DNA of 64,000 bases from Myxococcales bacterium (lineage in GTDB: Bacteria > Myxococcota > Myxococcia > Myxococcales > Myxococcaceae), in NCBI GenBank assembly GCA_020846875.1, contig JADLDB010000094.1, positions 62,001-126,000 on the forward strand, given 5' to 3'. Position 1 is the stretch's first letter. Every line of letters begins with the position of its first letter. A program made the translations under genes and the position numbers. The notes under the pieces are model-generated. The model was given only the letters and a program-made list of their open reading frames with translations. It was not told the origin of the DNA and ran no database searches. Shown in pieces: positions 33,595 to 43,203 of the stretch.

Positions 33595-35145
33595 CTACGT
33601 CGCCTGGGGTCGCGGCAGCACCCGCATCAAGCCCACGTACACCGCGGCCGACAGCCCGAAGCCGAGGAACCACGCGTACACGTAGATGGCGTCGAAGAAG
33701 TTCTTCTCGCCCGCGAGGACGCCGGCGCTCTTCAAGAAGCCGGGCACGTTGGGCAGCACGCCCGCTACCAGCGCTACCACCGCCGCGAGGTTGATGCCCC
33801 GGTAGCGCCCGTGGACCCGGTAGAGGTCCGGCACGTCCAGCTCCCGCTTCCGCAACAGCCAGTAGTCCGCCACCATGATCCCCGCGATGGGGCCCAGCAG
33901 CGCCGAGTAGCCGATCAGCCAGTTGAAGATGTACGTGTCCGCGCTGGCCAGGAAGCGCCACGGCATCATCAGAATGCCCAGCACGCCGGTGATGAGGCCG
34001 CCCGTCTTGAAGCTGATCAGGCGCGGCGCGAGGTTGGCGAAGTCGTTGGCGGGGCTCACCACGTTGGCGGCGATGTTCACCGAGATGGTGGCGATGCCCA
34101 CGCCCAACAGGGCGATGACCGCCACCAGCAGGCGCGTGCCCGGGCTGGCGATGAGCGGCGCGTCCAGGCCGGCGGGCGCGGTGGGCGAGGTGAGCTGCGA
34201 GAGGATGAACACCGGATCCCACAACTGCTTCACGTCGACCCCCTTCAGGATGGCGTGCGACGCGCTGGTGATCACCACCCCCATCGCCGAGAAGGCGATC
34301 ATCGTGGTGGGCAGGCCCAGCGTCTGGCCCAGCATCTGCTCCCGCTGGCCTCTGCCGAAGCGGGTGAAGTCGGGGATGTTGAGCGACAGGGTGGCCCAGA
34401 AGCCCACCATGCCGGTGAGCGACGGGACGAACACCGCCCAGAACTCGCCCACGGTGGAGAACTTCGACGGCTGCGCCAGCATGGTGCCCACGCCGCCCGC
34501 GCGCCCCACCGCCCACACCAGCAGCACGCCAGCCATCACCAGCACCAGCGGCGCGGCCCAGTTCTCGAACACCCGCACCGCGTTCATCCCGCGCAGGATG
34601 ATGAGGATGTTCAGCGCCCAGAAGACCAGGAAGGTGAGCGCCGACGGCAAGGAGAGGCCGAGGAAGGTGGCGCCGCCGCCGAGGTGCGCGTAGCCGGGCC
34701 ACAGCGCCTCCACGAAGGTCTTCACCGCCTCGCCGCCGATGAAGGTCTGAATGCCGAACCACCCGCACGCGACGATGGCCCGCAGCACCGCGGGGATGTT
34801 GGCCCCCACCGTGCCGAAGCTGGAGCGCGCCAGCACCGGAAAGGGAATGCCGTACTTCGTCCCCGGGTGTGCGTTGAGGAGGATCGGCACCAGGACGATG
34901 ACGTTTCCCAGGCCGATGGTGAGCAGCGCCTGCCACCAGTTCATCCCCACCGCCACCAGGCCGCCGGCCATCATGTACGTGGGAATGCAGTGCGCCATGG
35001 AGATCCACAGCGCCGCGAAGTTGTACGTCGTCCAGTTGCGCCGGCCCTTCGGCACCGGGGCCAGGTCGGCGTTGAAGAGGGGGCTGTCGCCGATGTCGGG
35101 AGGCAGCTCCGCCAGGGCCTCTTTCGCGAGCGCGGGGTCGTGCAT
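33595..35145 (-). CDS. NCS1-family nucleobase/hydantoin transporter
   Basis: This 516-residue protein has about twelve membrane helices and the NCS1 hallmarks: NADLAPVPKGRRNWTTYNFA near the start, then WISMAHCIPTYMMAGGLVAV, and later SLNIPDFTRFGRGQREQMLG. The family imports purines, pyrimidines, hydantoins, allantoin or thiamine in symport with a cation; the substrate cannot be told from sequence alone. It is next to a class V aminotransferase on the same strand, which hints at ureide or purine nitrogen. It opens the non-flagellar insert and converges on motA. Confidence 0.92.
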   Translation of the reverse strand: MHDPALAKEALAELPPDIGDSPLFNADLAPVPKGRRNWTTYNFAALWISMAHCIPTYMMAGGLVAVGMNWWQALLTIGLGNVIVLVPILLNAHPGTKYGIPFPVLARSSFGTVGANIPAVLRAIVACGWFGIQTFIGGEAVKTFVEALWPGYAHLGGGATFLGLSLPSALTFLVFWALNILIILRGMNAVRVFENWAAPLVLVMAGVLLVWAVGRAGGVGTMLAQPSKFSTVGEFWAVFVPSLTGMVGFWATLSLNIPDFTRFGRGQREQMLGQTLGLPTTMIAFSAMGVVITSASHAILKGVDVKQLWDPVFILSQLTSPTAPAGLDAPLIASPGTRLLVAVIALLGVGIATISVNIAANVVSPANDFANLAPRLISFKTGGLITGVLGILMMPWRFLASADTYIFNWLIGYSALLGPIAGIMVADYWLLRKRELDVPDLYRVHGRYRGINLAAVVALVAGVLPNVPGFLKSAGVLAGEKNFFDAIYVYAWFLGFGLSAAVYVGLMRVLPRPQAT

Positions 35146-35212
35146 GGAAGGGCGGACCCATAGCCCAACGCGCGGCGGCGTTGAATGCCCCGCAGGCGAG
35201 GCGGTGACACCT

Positions 35213-36373
35213 TCAGCGCAGCGCGCGCTCGGCGGCGGCCACCCCGGCGCCCACGTCCTTCGCAGCGCCCGTCTGGGCCAGCGCCCGCTCCACCGCGCCC
35301 ACCGCGGCCAGCACGTCGTTGCCGCTCACCGCGCCCATATGCCCCACGCGGAAGTACGTGCCCTTGAGCTGCGGGTGCAGCCCGCCCGCGACGGTGACTC
35401 CCTGCTGGGCGATGGCCTTCACCAGCGCCGCGTCGACGCCGCTCGGGTAGCGCACCGCGGACAGCGCGTGGGCCATCACCTCGTCGCGCGCCGGCAGGAA
35501 GGTGAGCCCCAGCGCGCGCATCCCCGCGCGGAACGCCTGCGCCAGCTTCACGTGCCGGGCGAAGCGCGCGTCCATGCCCTCCACCAGCAATTGGCCCAGG
35601 CTTGCGTCCAGCGCGCTCACCAACTGCACCGGCGGGGTGGCAAAGTACGACGGCCGCTCCGCCTCGTACGCCTGGTGGACGGGCAGCCACTCGCCGAAGT
35701 CCAGGTACAGCGACGGCACCGGCTTCTTCCTCTCCCGCCACGCCGTCATCGCCCGCGGCGAGGCCAGCAGCACGGCCAGGCCGGGTGGTGCCCCCAGCGC
35801 CTTCTGGCTGGCGGTGAGGGCCACGTCGACGTTCCACGCGTCCATCCGCAGGGCCTCGGCGCCCACGCTGCACACCCCGTCCACCAGCGACAGCGCGCCG
35901 TGCTCTCGGGCCAGCGCCGCCAGCGCCTCCACCGGGGCCAGCACGCCGGTGGAGGTGTCCACGTGCGTCACGGTGAGGGCCTTGAAGCGGCCGGACGCCA
36001 GCACCTTCTTCACCGCGCTCACCTCCGGCACCTCGCCCGGCTCCGCGCGCACGTGCGTCACCTGGGCGCCGTAGCGCTCGAGGATGAGCGCCAGGCGATC
36101 GCTGAAGTACCCGGTGTTCACCACCAGCACCGCGTCGCCGGGCTCGATGACGTTGGCCACCGCCAGCTCCATCGCCAGGGTGCCGCTGCCCGCCACCACG
36201 AAGGGCTGCGCGGTGGTGGTGAGGAAGACGTCGCGCAGGCGCTTCAGGGCGCGGGAGAAGGCGGCCATGAAGCGGGGGTCGAGGTGGCCGCGCTGCTTCT
36301 CGGCCAGCACCTGCGTCACCGTCGGCTCGAGCTCGATGGGCCCGGGGATCATCAACAGCGAGCGATCGCTCAT
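35213..36373 (-). CDS. Class V aminotransferase, alanine-glyoxylate type
   Basis: This 386-residue pyridoxal-phosphate enzyme starts with the family pattern MIPGPIELEPTVTQVLAEK. It has VAGSGTLAMELAVANVIEPG, the aspartate in VDGVCSVGAEAL, and the cofactor lysine in ALTASQKALGAPPGLAVL. The closest named groups are alanine- or serine-glyoxylate transaminases, and ureidoglycine-glyoxylate transaminase PucG is possible given the NCS1 transporter downstream. The ATG overlaps the stop of the YtfJ-like gene (ATGA), so the two are co-translated. The substrate is an inference. Confidence 0.88.
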   Translation of the reverse strand: MSDRSLLMIPGPIELEPTVTQVLAEKQRGHLDPRFMAAFSRALKRLRDVFLTTTAQPFVVAGSGTLAMELAVANVIEPGDAVLVVNTGYFSDRLALILERYGAQVTHVRAEPGEVPEVSAVKKVLASGRFKALTVTHVDTSTGVLAPVEALAALAREHGALSLVDGVCSVGAEALRMDAWNVDVALTASQKALGAPPGLAVLLASPRAMTAWRERKKPVPSLYLDFGEWLPVHQAYEAERPSYFATPPVQLVSALDASLGQLLVEGMDARFARHVKLAQAFRAGMRALGLTFLPARDEVMAHALSAVRYPSGVDAALVKAIAQQGVTVAGGLHPQLKGTYFRVGHMGAVSGNDVLAAVGAVERALAQTGAAKDVGAGVAAAERALR

Positions 36374-36987
36374 GGAGCGGGCTGGGCGGCGGTGGGCGCG
36401 GCGTCGGGGGCAGGCGCGGGAGGTGCGGCCTCGGGAGCGGGAGCAGCCACCGGCGCCGGCGCGGCGCCGGGCGCGGGCTCGGCCATCAGCTTCTCCACCA
36501 GCGCGACGATGGTCTCGATGTCCTTCCCGCGGATCGCCCCGCGCTGCACGTGCGCCACCTTCTTGTCCTTGCCGATCACCAGCACCACCGAGTCGTTGTT
36601 GCAGTCGCCCAGCGCCCACTCCTTCGCCACGAGGCGATCCGGATCCGTGAGGATGACGGACTTGTACTTCTCGATCTTCCCGCGGACGACGGACTTGATG
36701 ATGAAGTTGGGCGCCTTGGAGTCGGCCAGGTTCGCCACGCCGATGCCCTGGTACTTCGACTCGTCCAGGTTCTTCGCCTTGAGCGCGTCGGCCAGCGGAT
36801 CGTTCAGGTCGGCTACGTCGGCGTCGTTGTAGAAGATGGTCAGCACCTTCTGGCCGAAGCCGGGGAAGGGCGCCGGCTTGTCGGTGGTGCCGTCGCGCAG
36901 CTCCACGTTCTTCACTTCCTTCCCCACCTCGGCGGCGAGGGCGGAGACGGACAGGGCGGCGACGAGCACGGCGGAGAGTCGAGTCAT
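36370..36987 (-). CDS. YtfJ-family periplasmic protein
   Basis: This 205-residue protein has a Sec signal peptide (cut near SALAAEV) and a thioredoxin-like core that resembles YtfJ: PGFGQKVLTIFYNDADVADL, APNFIIKSVVRGKIEKYKSV and LTDPDRLVAKEWALGDCNND. No CXXC redox pair is present; the single cysteine is in GDCNND. The C terminus is a 40-residue Ala/Pro tail. It is the first gene of a unit with the aminotransferase. The role is unknown. Confidence 0.75.
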   Translation of the reverse strand: MTRLSAVLVAALSVSALAAEVGKEVKNVELRDGTTDKPAPFPGFGQKVLTIFYNDADVADLNDPLADALKAKNLDESKYQGIGVANLADSKAPNFIIKSVVRGKIEKYKSVILTDPDRLVAKEWALGDCNNDSVVLVIGKDKKVAHVQRGAIRGKDIETIVALVEKLMAEPAPGAAPAPVAAPAPEAAPPAPAPDAAPTAAQPAP

Positions 36988-37133
36988 GGCGTGTGGGGCT
37001 CCCGGAAGGAGGCGCTGCTTGAGAGGCGCAGCATCTCCGACGAGGGCCCAAAGGACAAATTCGGCCGGCAGGCTCCGGGGGCAGGCCTTCCTGTGGCACG
37101 CTCTGGCCGCGAGACGCTCTGTTTCCCGTCCGA

Positions 37134-39209
37134 ATGGCGCCCCTCACCTGTCCCCACTGCCGCAGCGTCGCCGAGGTCGCCCTCGAGCCCGGTGTCCGCC
37201 GGCGCACCTGCGACGCCTGCCGCCGCGAGTTCTGGGTGAGCTGGGCGGCGCCGACGGTGAGCAAGCTGGCGCCCGCGGGTGGGGTCGAGGAGACGGGGAG
37301 AACGCTGAGCGATCTGGGCATGGGCATCGAGACGGTGCCGACGGTGGTGGGGCAGCGCGCACTGTCGGCCCGGCCGCCGGCGCACCTCCCCATCGAGGAG
37401 GAGGTCACCGACAGGCCGCTGTTGGCGCGCGGGCCTCGCGGACAGGTGCCCGAAGGTCAGCGCACCACGCGCGCGGCGTCGGACAAGCAGCACCCGGTGA
37501 AGCGGCCCTCCGAGAGGCGGCTGGCTCCGTCCACACCCGAGCCCGCGCAGCCGGGGTTGCAGTTGGGCGGCCTGCGGTTGCTGGCGCGCATCGGCGGCGG
37601 GGGCATGGGCACGGTGTGGCTGGCCCGGCAGATGTCCCTCGATCGCAACGTGGCGGTGAAGGTGCTCAAGCCCGCCCTGGGGGACGATCCCGCCTTCGTC
37701 ATCCAGTTCAACCGCGAGGCCATGGCCGCGGCGCAGTTGGTGCACCACAACATCGCGCAGATCTACGACATCGGCTTCGACCGCGATCTCCACTACTTCT
37801 CCATGGAGTACGTGGACGGCGAGCCCCTGTCGTCGCTGGTGAAGCGGGAAGGCCGCCTCGATCCAGAGGTCGCCGCCGGCTACGTGCTGCAGGCCGCGCG
37901 CGGGCTCAAGTTCGCGCACGACCGGGAGCTGATCCACCGGGACGTCAAGCCCGAGAACCTGCTGCTCAACCGCGACGGCATCATCAAGGTGGCGGACCTG
38001 GGGCTGGTGAAGCGCGTGGAGCGCCGCGAGGAGAAGGACAAGCCCAGCAGCACCCTCACCGATCTCGACTTCGTGTCCGGCGACGTGGTGATGGGCACGC
38101 CGGCGTACATGGCGCCCGAGCAGGTGGTGGACTCGAAGAAGGTGGACGCGCGCGCCGACATCTACTCGCTGGGCTGCACGCTGTACGAGCTGCTCACCGG
38201 CCGCGCTCCCTTCGAAGGTGAGACGACCGGCCAGGTGCTGGCCCAGCACGTCGGCGAGCCGCCCGTGCCGCCGGATCAACGCAACAAGCGTGTCCCGCCG
38301 GCGCTGGCCGCCATCACCCTGCAGATGATGGCCAAGAAGCCCGACCAGCGCTTCCCCGACATGGGGGCGGCGATCGCCGCGCTGGAAAGCTTCCTCGGGG
38401 TGGAGGCGGGGGTGGCCTTTTCGCCCCGCGAAGAGCACGCCGCGCTGCTGGAGAAGAGCGTGGACGCCTTCCTCCGCTCGCCCTGGGCCTTCCGGCAGCG
38501 GCTGGCGCGCTTCGCCTTCCTGGCGCTCTCGCTGGCGGTGGTGGGCGGCGCGCTGGCCCTGGGCTTCGCCGCCTTCGCGCCGTGGGCGGCCCTCTTCATC
38601 GTCACCAGCGCGCTCACCTCGGCGCTCATCAACGGGGTGGTGGGGCGCTCGCCGCTGGTGCTGCGGCTGCGGCACCTGGCGCTGGGCGCGCCCCTGTGGA
38701 CGTGGGCGCTGTGCTTCCTTCTGCTGGGGCTGCTCGCGGGGACGTTGGGCTGGCTGGGGCACCTGGGGGCCCTGCTGCAGAACCTGGCGCTGGCGGTGGC
38801 GGTGGGGCTGGTGTCGGTGCTGGCGCTCGATCGCCGGGTGCTGCGCGAGCGCCGCCCGCAGGTGGCTGAGGTGGAAGAGATGCTCAAGGGGATGCGCCTG
38901 CGCGGCCTCGAGGAGCAGACGCTGCGACAGTTCGTCTGCCGTTACAGCGGCGAGCGCTGGGAGGCCTTCTACGAGGCCCTCTTCGGCTACGACGCCAAGC
39001 TGCAGGCCCGGGCCCGCTGGGGCCGCGACGAGAAGGGCGAGCCGCGCCGGCGGTCCGGGGCGTGGAGGGATCCGCTCATCCGCTTCATCGACGGACGGCT
39101 GGAGAAGCGGCGCCAGCGCCGCGAGGCCCGGCGGCTGGCTCAAGCGGAGCAGGCGCCCAGCCCGCCGCCCCCCGCGCAGAAGCGGCCGGTGCGCGCGCGG
39201 CCGACGTGA
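37134..39209 (+). CDS. Membrane-bound Ser/Thr protein kinase with zinc ribbon
   Basis: This 691-residue protein begins with a zinc-ribbon pattern, C6-x2-C9 and C26-x2-C29. The kinase domain spans about residues 145-410: glycine loop GGGGMG near 154, catalytic K176 in VAVKVL, HRD at 268-270, and DLG (288-290) in place of the usual DFG. APE is present as YMAPEQ. A membrane region of about four helices lies near residues 455-570 and a basic cytosolic tail follows. DLG is common in bacterial kinases of this group and does not by itself imply loss of activity. The target is unknown. Confidence 0.92.
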   Translation: MAPLTCPHCRSVAEVALEPGVRRRTCDACRREFWVSWAAPTVSKLAPAGGVEETGRTLSDLGMGIETVPTVVGQRALSARPPAHLPIEEEVTDRPLLARGPRGQVPEGQRTTRAASDKQHPVKRPSERRLAPSTPEPAQPGLQLGGLRLLARIGGGGMGTVWLARQMSLDRNVAVKVLKPALGDDPAFVIQFNREAMAAAQLVHHNIAQIYDIGFDRDLHYFSMEYVDGEPLSSLVKREGRLDPEVAAGYVLQAARGLKFAHDRELIHRDVKPENLLLNRDGIIKVADLGLVKRVERREEKDKPSSTLTDLDFVSGDVVMGTPAYMAPEQVVDSKKVDARADIYSLGCTLYELLTGRAPFEGETTGQVLAQHVGEPPVPPDQRNKRVPPALAAITLQMMAKKPDQRFPDMGAAIAALESFLGVEAGVAFSPREEHAALLEKSVDAFLRSPWAFRQRLARFAFLALSLAVVGGALALGFAAFAPWAALFIVTSALTSALINGVVGRSPLVLRLRHLALGAPLWTWALCFLLLGLLAGTLGWLGHLGALLQNLALAVAVGLVSVLALDRRVLRERRPQVAEVEEMLKGMRLRGLEEQTLRQFVCRYSGERWEAFYEALFGYDAKLQARARWGRDEKGEPRRRSGAWRDPLIRFIDGRLEKRRQRREARRLAQAEQAPSPPPPAQKRPVRARPT

Positions 39210-39218
39210 CGAGGCTGC

Positions 39219-40892
39219 TCAGAAGGGGGCGGGCGCCTCGAGCTCCAGCACCTCGTCGCGCCCGGGGTGCGTGAAGCGCAGCGCCTGGGCGTGCAGCATC
39301 AACCGGCGCTCCGGGCGGCCATAGAGGCGATCTCCCACGATGGGAATGCCCAGGCCCAGAGGATGCGAGGCGTGCACGCGCAGTTGGTGGGTGCGCCCCG
39401 TCTCGGGGAAGAAGGCCACCCGGGTGCGGCCGGCCGAGGCGGAGAGCACGCGGTAGCGGGTGCGGGCGGGCTTGCCGTGCTCGAAGTCCACCACCTGGCG
39501 CGGGCGCTGCTCGAGGTCGACGCGCAAGGGGAGCTCGATGACGCCGTCGGCCTGCGGCACCGCGCCGTCGAGGAGCGCCACGTACGTCTTCTCTACCGTG
39601 CGGGCGATGAACTGCCGCTGGAGCGCGGCGTGGGCCGCTTCGTCCTTCGCGGCGACCAGGAGGCCCGAGGTCTCCACGTCCAGGCGGTGCACCAGCAGCG
39701 GGCCGGTGGCGTGGGGGTAGCGCTGCCGCAGGCGCTCCAGCACCGAGTCCGTCACCGTCTCGTCCGTCCCCGGCACCGAGAGGAGGCCCGCGGGCTTCTC
39801 CACCACCACCAGCCGCTCGTCCTCGTAGACGACGGGCAGCTCGTGGTGGGCGAGGTCGGGCGGGCGGTAGCGGCGCGAGGGCGCCACGTCGAGGCCGTCG
39901 AGGAGGAAAGGGAGCAAGGGCCCGCACTTGTCCTTGCACGCCGGGTAGAAGGCGCCTTCCACGCGGGCGCCACCGGGCGGCGGTGCGCCCCACCAGAACT
40001 CGGCCAGCGCCAGAGGCGTGAGGCGACTTGCCAGCGCGTGGACGAGCAGCTTCGGCGCCGCGCAGTCGCCGGTGCCGGAGGAAGGGACGCGGGGCTCGAA
40101 GAGGGCGCGCAGGGAGAGGTGGCGGCCGCGGGCGCTCTCGAACTGGTAGGTGTCGTAGAGCTGCCAGGACACCTCCTGCGAGACGAGCCGGCGCAGGCGC
40201 TCCAACGCCGTGAGCCGCCGGGTGAGGCGCTTGCGCTGTTGCTCGACTTCCTCCCGCTCGGTGCGCCAGCGGGCCTTCTCGCGACGAAGTTCCACGTCGT
40301 CCTGCTGGCTCAACCTCGCGAGCATGTCCCCCCGCTCCCATCGGGGGAGAGGGAAAGAACCCGCCTTCAACCGGTCGCGTTCGGCATCGCGCTGCTTCTT
40401 GTTCTCGGCGTGCTTCTCCTTCAACACCCGCGCCTCTTCTGCCTGTCGCTGCGCGAGGAGTCGCATCGCCTCCTCCACCTCACTCCACGCAGGCGCGCTC
40501 CTCGCTTCCTCCACCCGCCGGGTGAGCGCCTTCACCTGCGCCTCTCCCGGCACCTCCACCCGCGCCCGGGCGGAACGGTCGAACACCGGCGGCACCCACC
40601 CCTCGACGTCCCACGCGCGCAGGAGCTGCCCCGAGAAGGACTTCACGTACCCGACCTGCCCCTGCGCGTCCCGCACCACCAGCACGCCGAACATCTTCCC
40701 GCCCTCGGGGCCGTGGAGGGCGGACGTGGCGAGGCCGGGGCCGATCGACCCACCGCGCAGGTGCGCCATCACCTCTTCCGCGGCGCGGCGGGCGAGCGCA
40801 GGAGGGTCTTCCGCGTCGAACGGGCTGTTGAGCCGCGCGGGCAGCTCCGCGGATGGGGGCTGCGGCGTGAAGAAGGTGAGGAGCGGCGTCAC
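39219..40892 (-). CDS. RluA-family RNA pseudouridine synthase with long N-terminal extension
   Basis: This 557-residue protein carries an RluA-type catalytic domain in its last 220 residues, with the nucleophilic aspartate in LLVHRLDVETSGLLVAAK and the motif GRTHQLRVHASHPLGL. The first 330 residues are an extra part with a charged coiled coil (about residues 120-230) of the kind found in long RluA-like proteins. Start choice is uncertain: GTG at 40892 or 40895; no clear ribosome site precedes either. It uridylates rRNA or tRNA; which site is unknown. Confidence 0.88.
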   Translation of the reverse strand: MTPLLTFFTPQPPSAELPARLNSPFDAEDPPALARRAAEEVMAHLRGGSIGPGLATSALHGPEGGKMFGVLVVRDAQGQVGYVKSFSGQLLRAWDVEGWVPPVFDRSARARVEVPGEAQVKALTRRVEEARSAPAWSEVEEAMRLLAQRQAEEARVLKEKHAENKKQRDAERDRLKAGSFPLPRWERGDMLARLSQQDDVELRREKARWRTEREEVEQQRKRLTRRLTALERLRRLVSQEVSWQLYDTYQFESARGRHLSLRALFEPRVPSSGTGDCAAPKLLVHALASRLTPLALAEFWWGAPPPGGARVEGAFYPACKDKCGPLLPFLLDGLDVAPSRRYRPPDLAHHELPVVYEDERLVVVEKPAGLLSVPGTDETVTDSVLERLRQRYPHATGPLLVHRLDVETSGLLVAAKDEAAHAALQRQFIARTVEKTYVALLDGAVPQADGVIELPLRVDLEQRPRQVVDFEHGKPARTRYRVLSASAGRTRVAFFPETGRTHQLRVHASHPLGLGIPIVGDRLYGRPERRLMLHAQALRFTHPGRDEVLELEAPAPF

Positions 40893-40991
40893 CACGGGGT
40901 GAAGCCATAGCGAAGACCCGGGGGAAGAGTCGATGGACTCCAAGCCCCCGCGGGTGAGCGTTTCGGCGCGCTCCGGGCTACGGTCGCCTGC

Positions 40992-41966
40992 ATGCCCATC
41001 AAACTCCCCGACCTCGGGAAGCCGCTGCAGAGCGCGCTGCGCACCGTGGACCGCGAGGTGCAGAAGGTCGCCGCAAAGGTGCAGACCGCTACCTTCCGCG
41101 GCCCGGTGGGCGACGTGATGGCCAACGGCACGAAGCAGGGGTGGGTGGCGGAGTTCGCCTCGAAGCTCAACCTGTCCGCCTTCAAGCCCGCGCCGCCCCC
41201 GCCCACGCTGAAGCGGCCGATGGTGATGGTGACGGGGCTGACCATGCAGGCGGCCTCGTACGATCCCATGGCGAAGCACCTCGCCGGGAACAAGGCCAAC
41301 GGCCCGGTCGTCACCTACGTGGTGGCGGACGGGAAGTTCCACCTCGGGGGCGTGAACGGGAAGGTGCTGACCGACGCGGAGGCGGCCAAGGCGAAGCTGT
41401 TCCAGGTCCAGTACACCGAGGTGCGGGGCGCGCCGTCGGACAAGGCGCCGCAGCTGGCGCAGGCCTTCTCGGCCATCGAGCGGGTGACCCAGGCGCCCAC
41501 CATGGACGTGGTGGCGCACTCCGCGGGCTGCACCGACTTCCGGCTCTACCTCGACTCGCGCACGCCCGAAGAGAAGGCGGCGGTGAAGTTCAACCAGGCG
41601 GTGCTGATCGGCCCGGCCACGCGCGGCACCTTCATGGGCAACGTGGGCGACGCGGTGGGCGGCGTCCTCGGAGTGGAGGAGGCGGGGCAGGAGCTGGAGA
41701 TCGGCAGCAAGTTGGTGGGGCAGCTCAACCAGACGTGGGATCGCCAGCGCGCGCAGGTGAAGGCCGTCACCATCGTGGGCATCTCCGGGGCGCCCACCAT
41801 GGGGCAGGGTGGCCTGGGCGACGGCGACGGCTTCATGCGGGTGAAGGACCTGCCGCTGCCGCACGCGGACACGGTGGTGCTGCGCGGCGCGGATCCCTCA
41901 CCGGTGGCGCACCTGATGGAGGTCGCCTACTCCGGCGTCATCGCCGAGGTGCAGAAGCGGCTCTAG
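40992..41966 (+). CDS. Lipase-like alpha/beta hydrolase
   Basis: This 324-residue protein has a hydrolase core with RPMVMVTGLTMQAASYDPMA near residue 77 and the nucleophile motif VVAHSAGCTD (A-H-S-A-G in place of G-x-S-x-G) near residue 174. A predicted catalytic acid and histidine lie further on (HAD near residue 293 and HLM near 309). There is no signal peptide. The substrate is unknown. Its stop codon shares the CTAG at 41963-41966 with that of the converging gene. Confidence 0.65.
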   Translation: MPIKLPDLGKPLQSALRTVDREVQKVAAKVQTATFRGPVGDVMANGTKQGWVAEFASKLNLSAFKPAPPPPTLKRPMVMVTGLTMQAASYDPMAKHLAGNKANGPVVTYVVADGKFHLGGVNGKVLTDAEAAKAKLFQVQYTEVRGAPSDKAPQLAQAFSAIERVTQAPTMDVVAHSAGCTDFRLYLDSRTPEEKAAVKFNQAVLIGPATRGTFMGNVGDAVGGVLGVEEAGQELEIGSKLVGQLNQTWDRQRAQVKAVTIVGISGAPTMGQGGLGDGDGFMRVKDLPLPHADTVVLRGADPSPVAHLMEVAYSGVIAEVQKRL

Positions 41967-42643
41967 AAGCGGAAGCCGGAGAGGGCCGCGGCGTAGTCGT
42001 GCGCGCGCTCTTCGGCGAAGTGGTCGATGAGCAGCATCACCAGCGCTTCGCCCACCAGCGTGAGCCCCACGCCCAGCGCCGCGTCCGAGTGGGACACCCC
42101 GCCGATGCCGGCCACCAGGATGCCGCTGAAGGCCGCGGTGATCTCCACCGCGCGGTAGATCCACCAGCGCGAGTTGACCTTCCCCATGCGCGCGCCCTCC
42201 TCGGCGGCGTACTGGGCCGGGCTCTCCGTCACCTGCGCGTCGAGGCGCGCCACCTGTTTCGGCGTGCGGATGGACAGCGCGAGGCCAGCCGCCAACTGCA
42301 GCGCGCCCATGGCGATGAGGGGAAGGGCCACGCCCAGGCGCGTCTCTCCGCCGCTGGCGATGAGGCCGATGCCGGTGCCCACCGAGGCCAGGCCCAGGCC
42401 GCTGGCGAACAACCCCGTGCGCTGCTCGCCTTCGAAGTAGCGCGTCAGGCGCGCGCGCATCACCGTGGTGTCGACGGCCTCGGTGGGGGCGAGGGAGGGC
42501 GTCACCGCCGGTGTGTCGGGCGAAGGCGCCACCACGTCGGGAGGCATCGGGTCTCCTGAAGTCCCGTCCTGGGCCAACGCCGGTGCGGCCACCGCGCAGA
42601 CGAGTGAGGCCGCCAGGAGTCCCCGTGTCCACCATCCGGTCAT
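41963..42643 (-). CDS. Exported protein with several membrane helices, function unknown
   Basis: This 226-residue protein has a signal peptide (residues 1-26, cut near ALAQDG), a Pro-rich linker, and at least four hydrophobic stretches around residues 80-120 and 160-205. GGAGG lies four bases before the ATG. It ends tail-to-tail with the lipase-like gene and the two stop codons share four bases. No family is recognised. Confidence 0.65.
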   Translation of the reverse strand: MTGWWTRGLLAASLVCAVAAPALAQDGTSGDPMPPDVVAPSPDTPAVTPSLAPTEAVDTTVMRARLTRYFEGEQRTGLFASGLGLASVGTGIGLIASGGETRLGVALPLIAMGALQLAAGLALSIRTPKQVARLDAQVTESPAQYAAEEGARMGKVNSRWWIYRAVEITAAFSGILVAGIGGVSHSDAALGVGLTLVGEALVMLLIDHFAEERAHDYAAALSGFRF

Positions 42644-42768
42644 GTCCCCTCCGCGGCGTGGGCCACCGACACCTGCGCGTAGCAGGCGTGGCGGGAACGT
42701 CAACCGGTGGCGGGCTCTCGAATCAACTTCGCGCGAGGCTCGAGGTGAGGCTCGAAGCTTCCTGGGCC

Positions 42769-43203
42769 TCAGCCGGTGCGCGCGAAGCGCATCAACGTCA
42801 AGTCGTCGCTGGCGCGGCGCTCCTGCCTGTCCGCCAGTTGCTGCACCTCGGCCCGTCGCGTGTCCGCCACCCGCCGTACCGCGTCCGTCTGGCTGCGGGC
42901 CGTCACCCAGGCAGCGCGCGTCGACTCCACCGCCTTCACCGCCGCGCCAACCGCCAGGCGCGCGCGCTTCACTGCCTCCAACGCGCGGGCGCGGGCTGCT
43001 TCGTACACGCAGAAGTCCGCCGCCACGCCGCACCCGGACAAGTCCCTGTCGGCCTGTGCCTGGGCGTCGCGCAGGGCCGCCCTCGCGACCTCCACCTGCC
43101 GCACCGCCTGCGCCATGGCCTCGAGGCGCTTGTCTTCCTCGCGCGCCTTCACCTTCACCACCACGTCCAGCCTGACCGGGACCATCCTTGTGCCTTTCGT
43201 CAC
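42769..43203 (-). CDS. fliJ: FliJ-like coiled-coil export protein
   Basis: This 144-residue protein is almost wholly a coiled coil (EDKRLEAMAQAVRQVEVARA, and further heptads to about residue 130), with an N-terminal RLDVVVKVKAREED that resembles the start of FliJ. FliJ helps load the export ATPase and recycles chaperones. It lies away from fliI, directly after a MinD-like gene whose stop it overlaps in GTGA. The call relies on size, fold pattern and absence of fliJ next to fliI. Confidence 0.65.
   Translation of the reverse strand: MTKGTRMVPVRLDVVVKVKAREEDKRLEAMAQAVRQVEVARAALRDAQAQADRDLSGCGVAADFCVYEAARARALEAVKRARLAVGAAVKAVESTRAAWVTARSQTDAVRRVADTRRAEVQQLADRQERRASDDLTLMRFARTG

Noticed and set aside
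37098-37112. Perfect TGGCACG before the Ser/Thr kinase gene
   Set aside because: The -12 half at the right distance is GGCC and lacks the needed GC pair.
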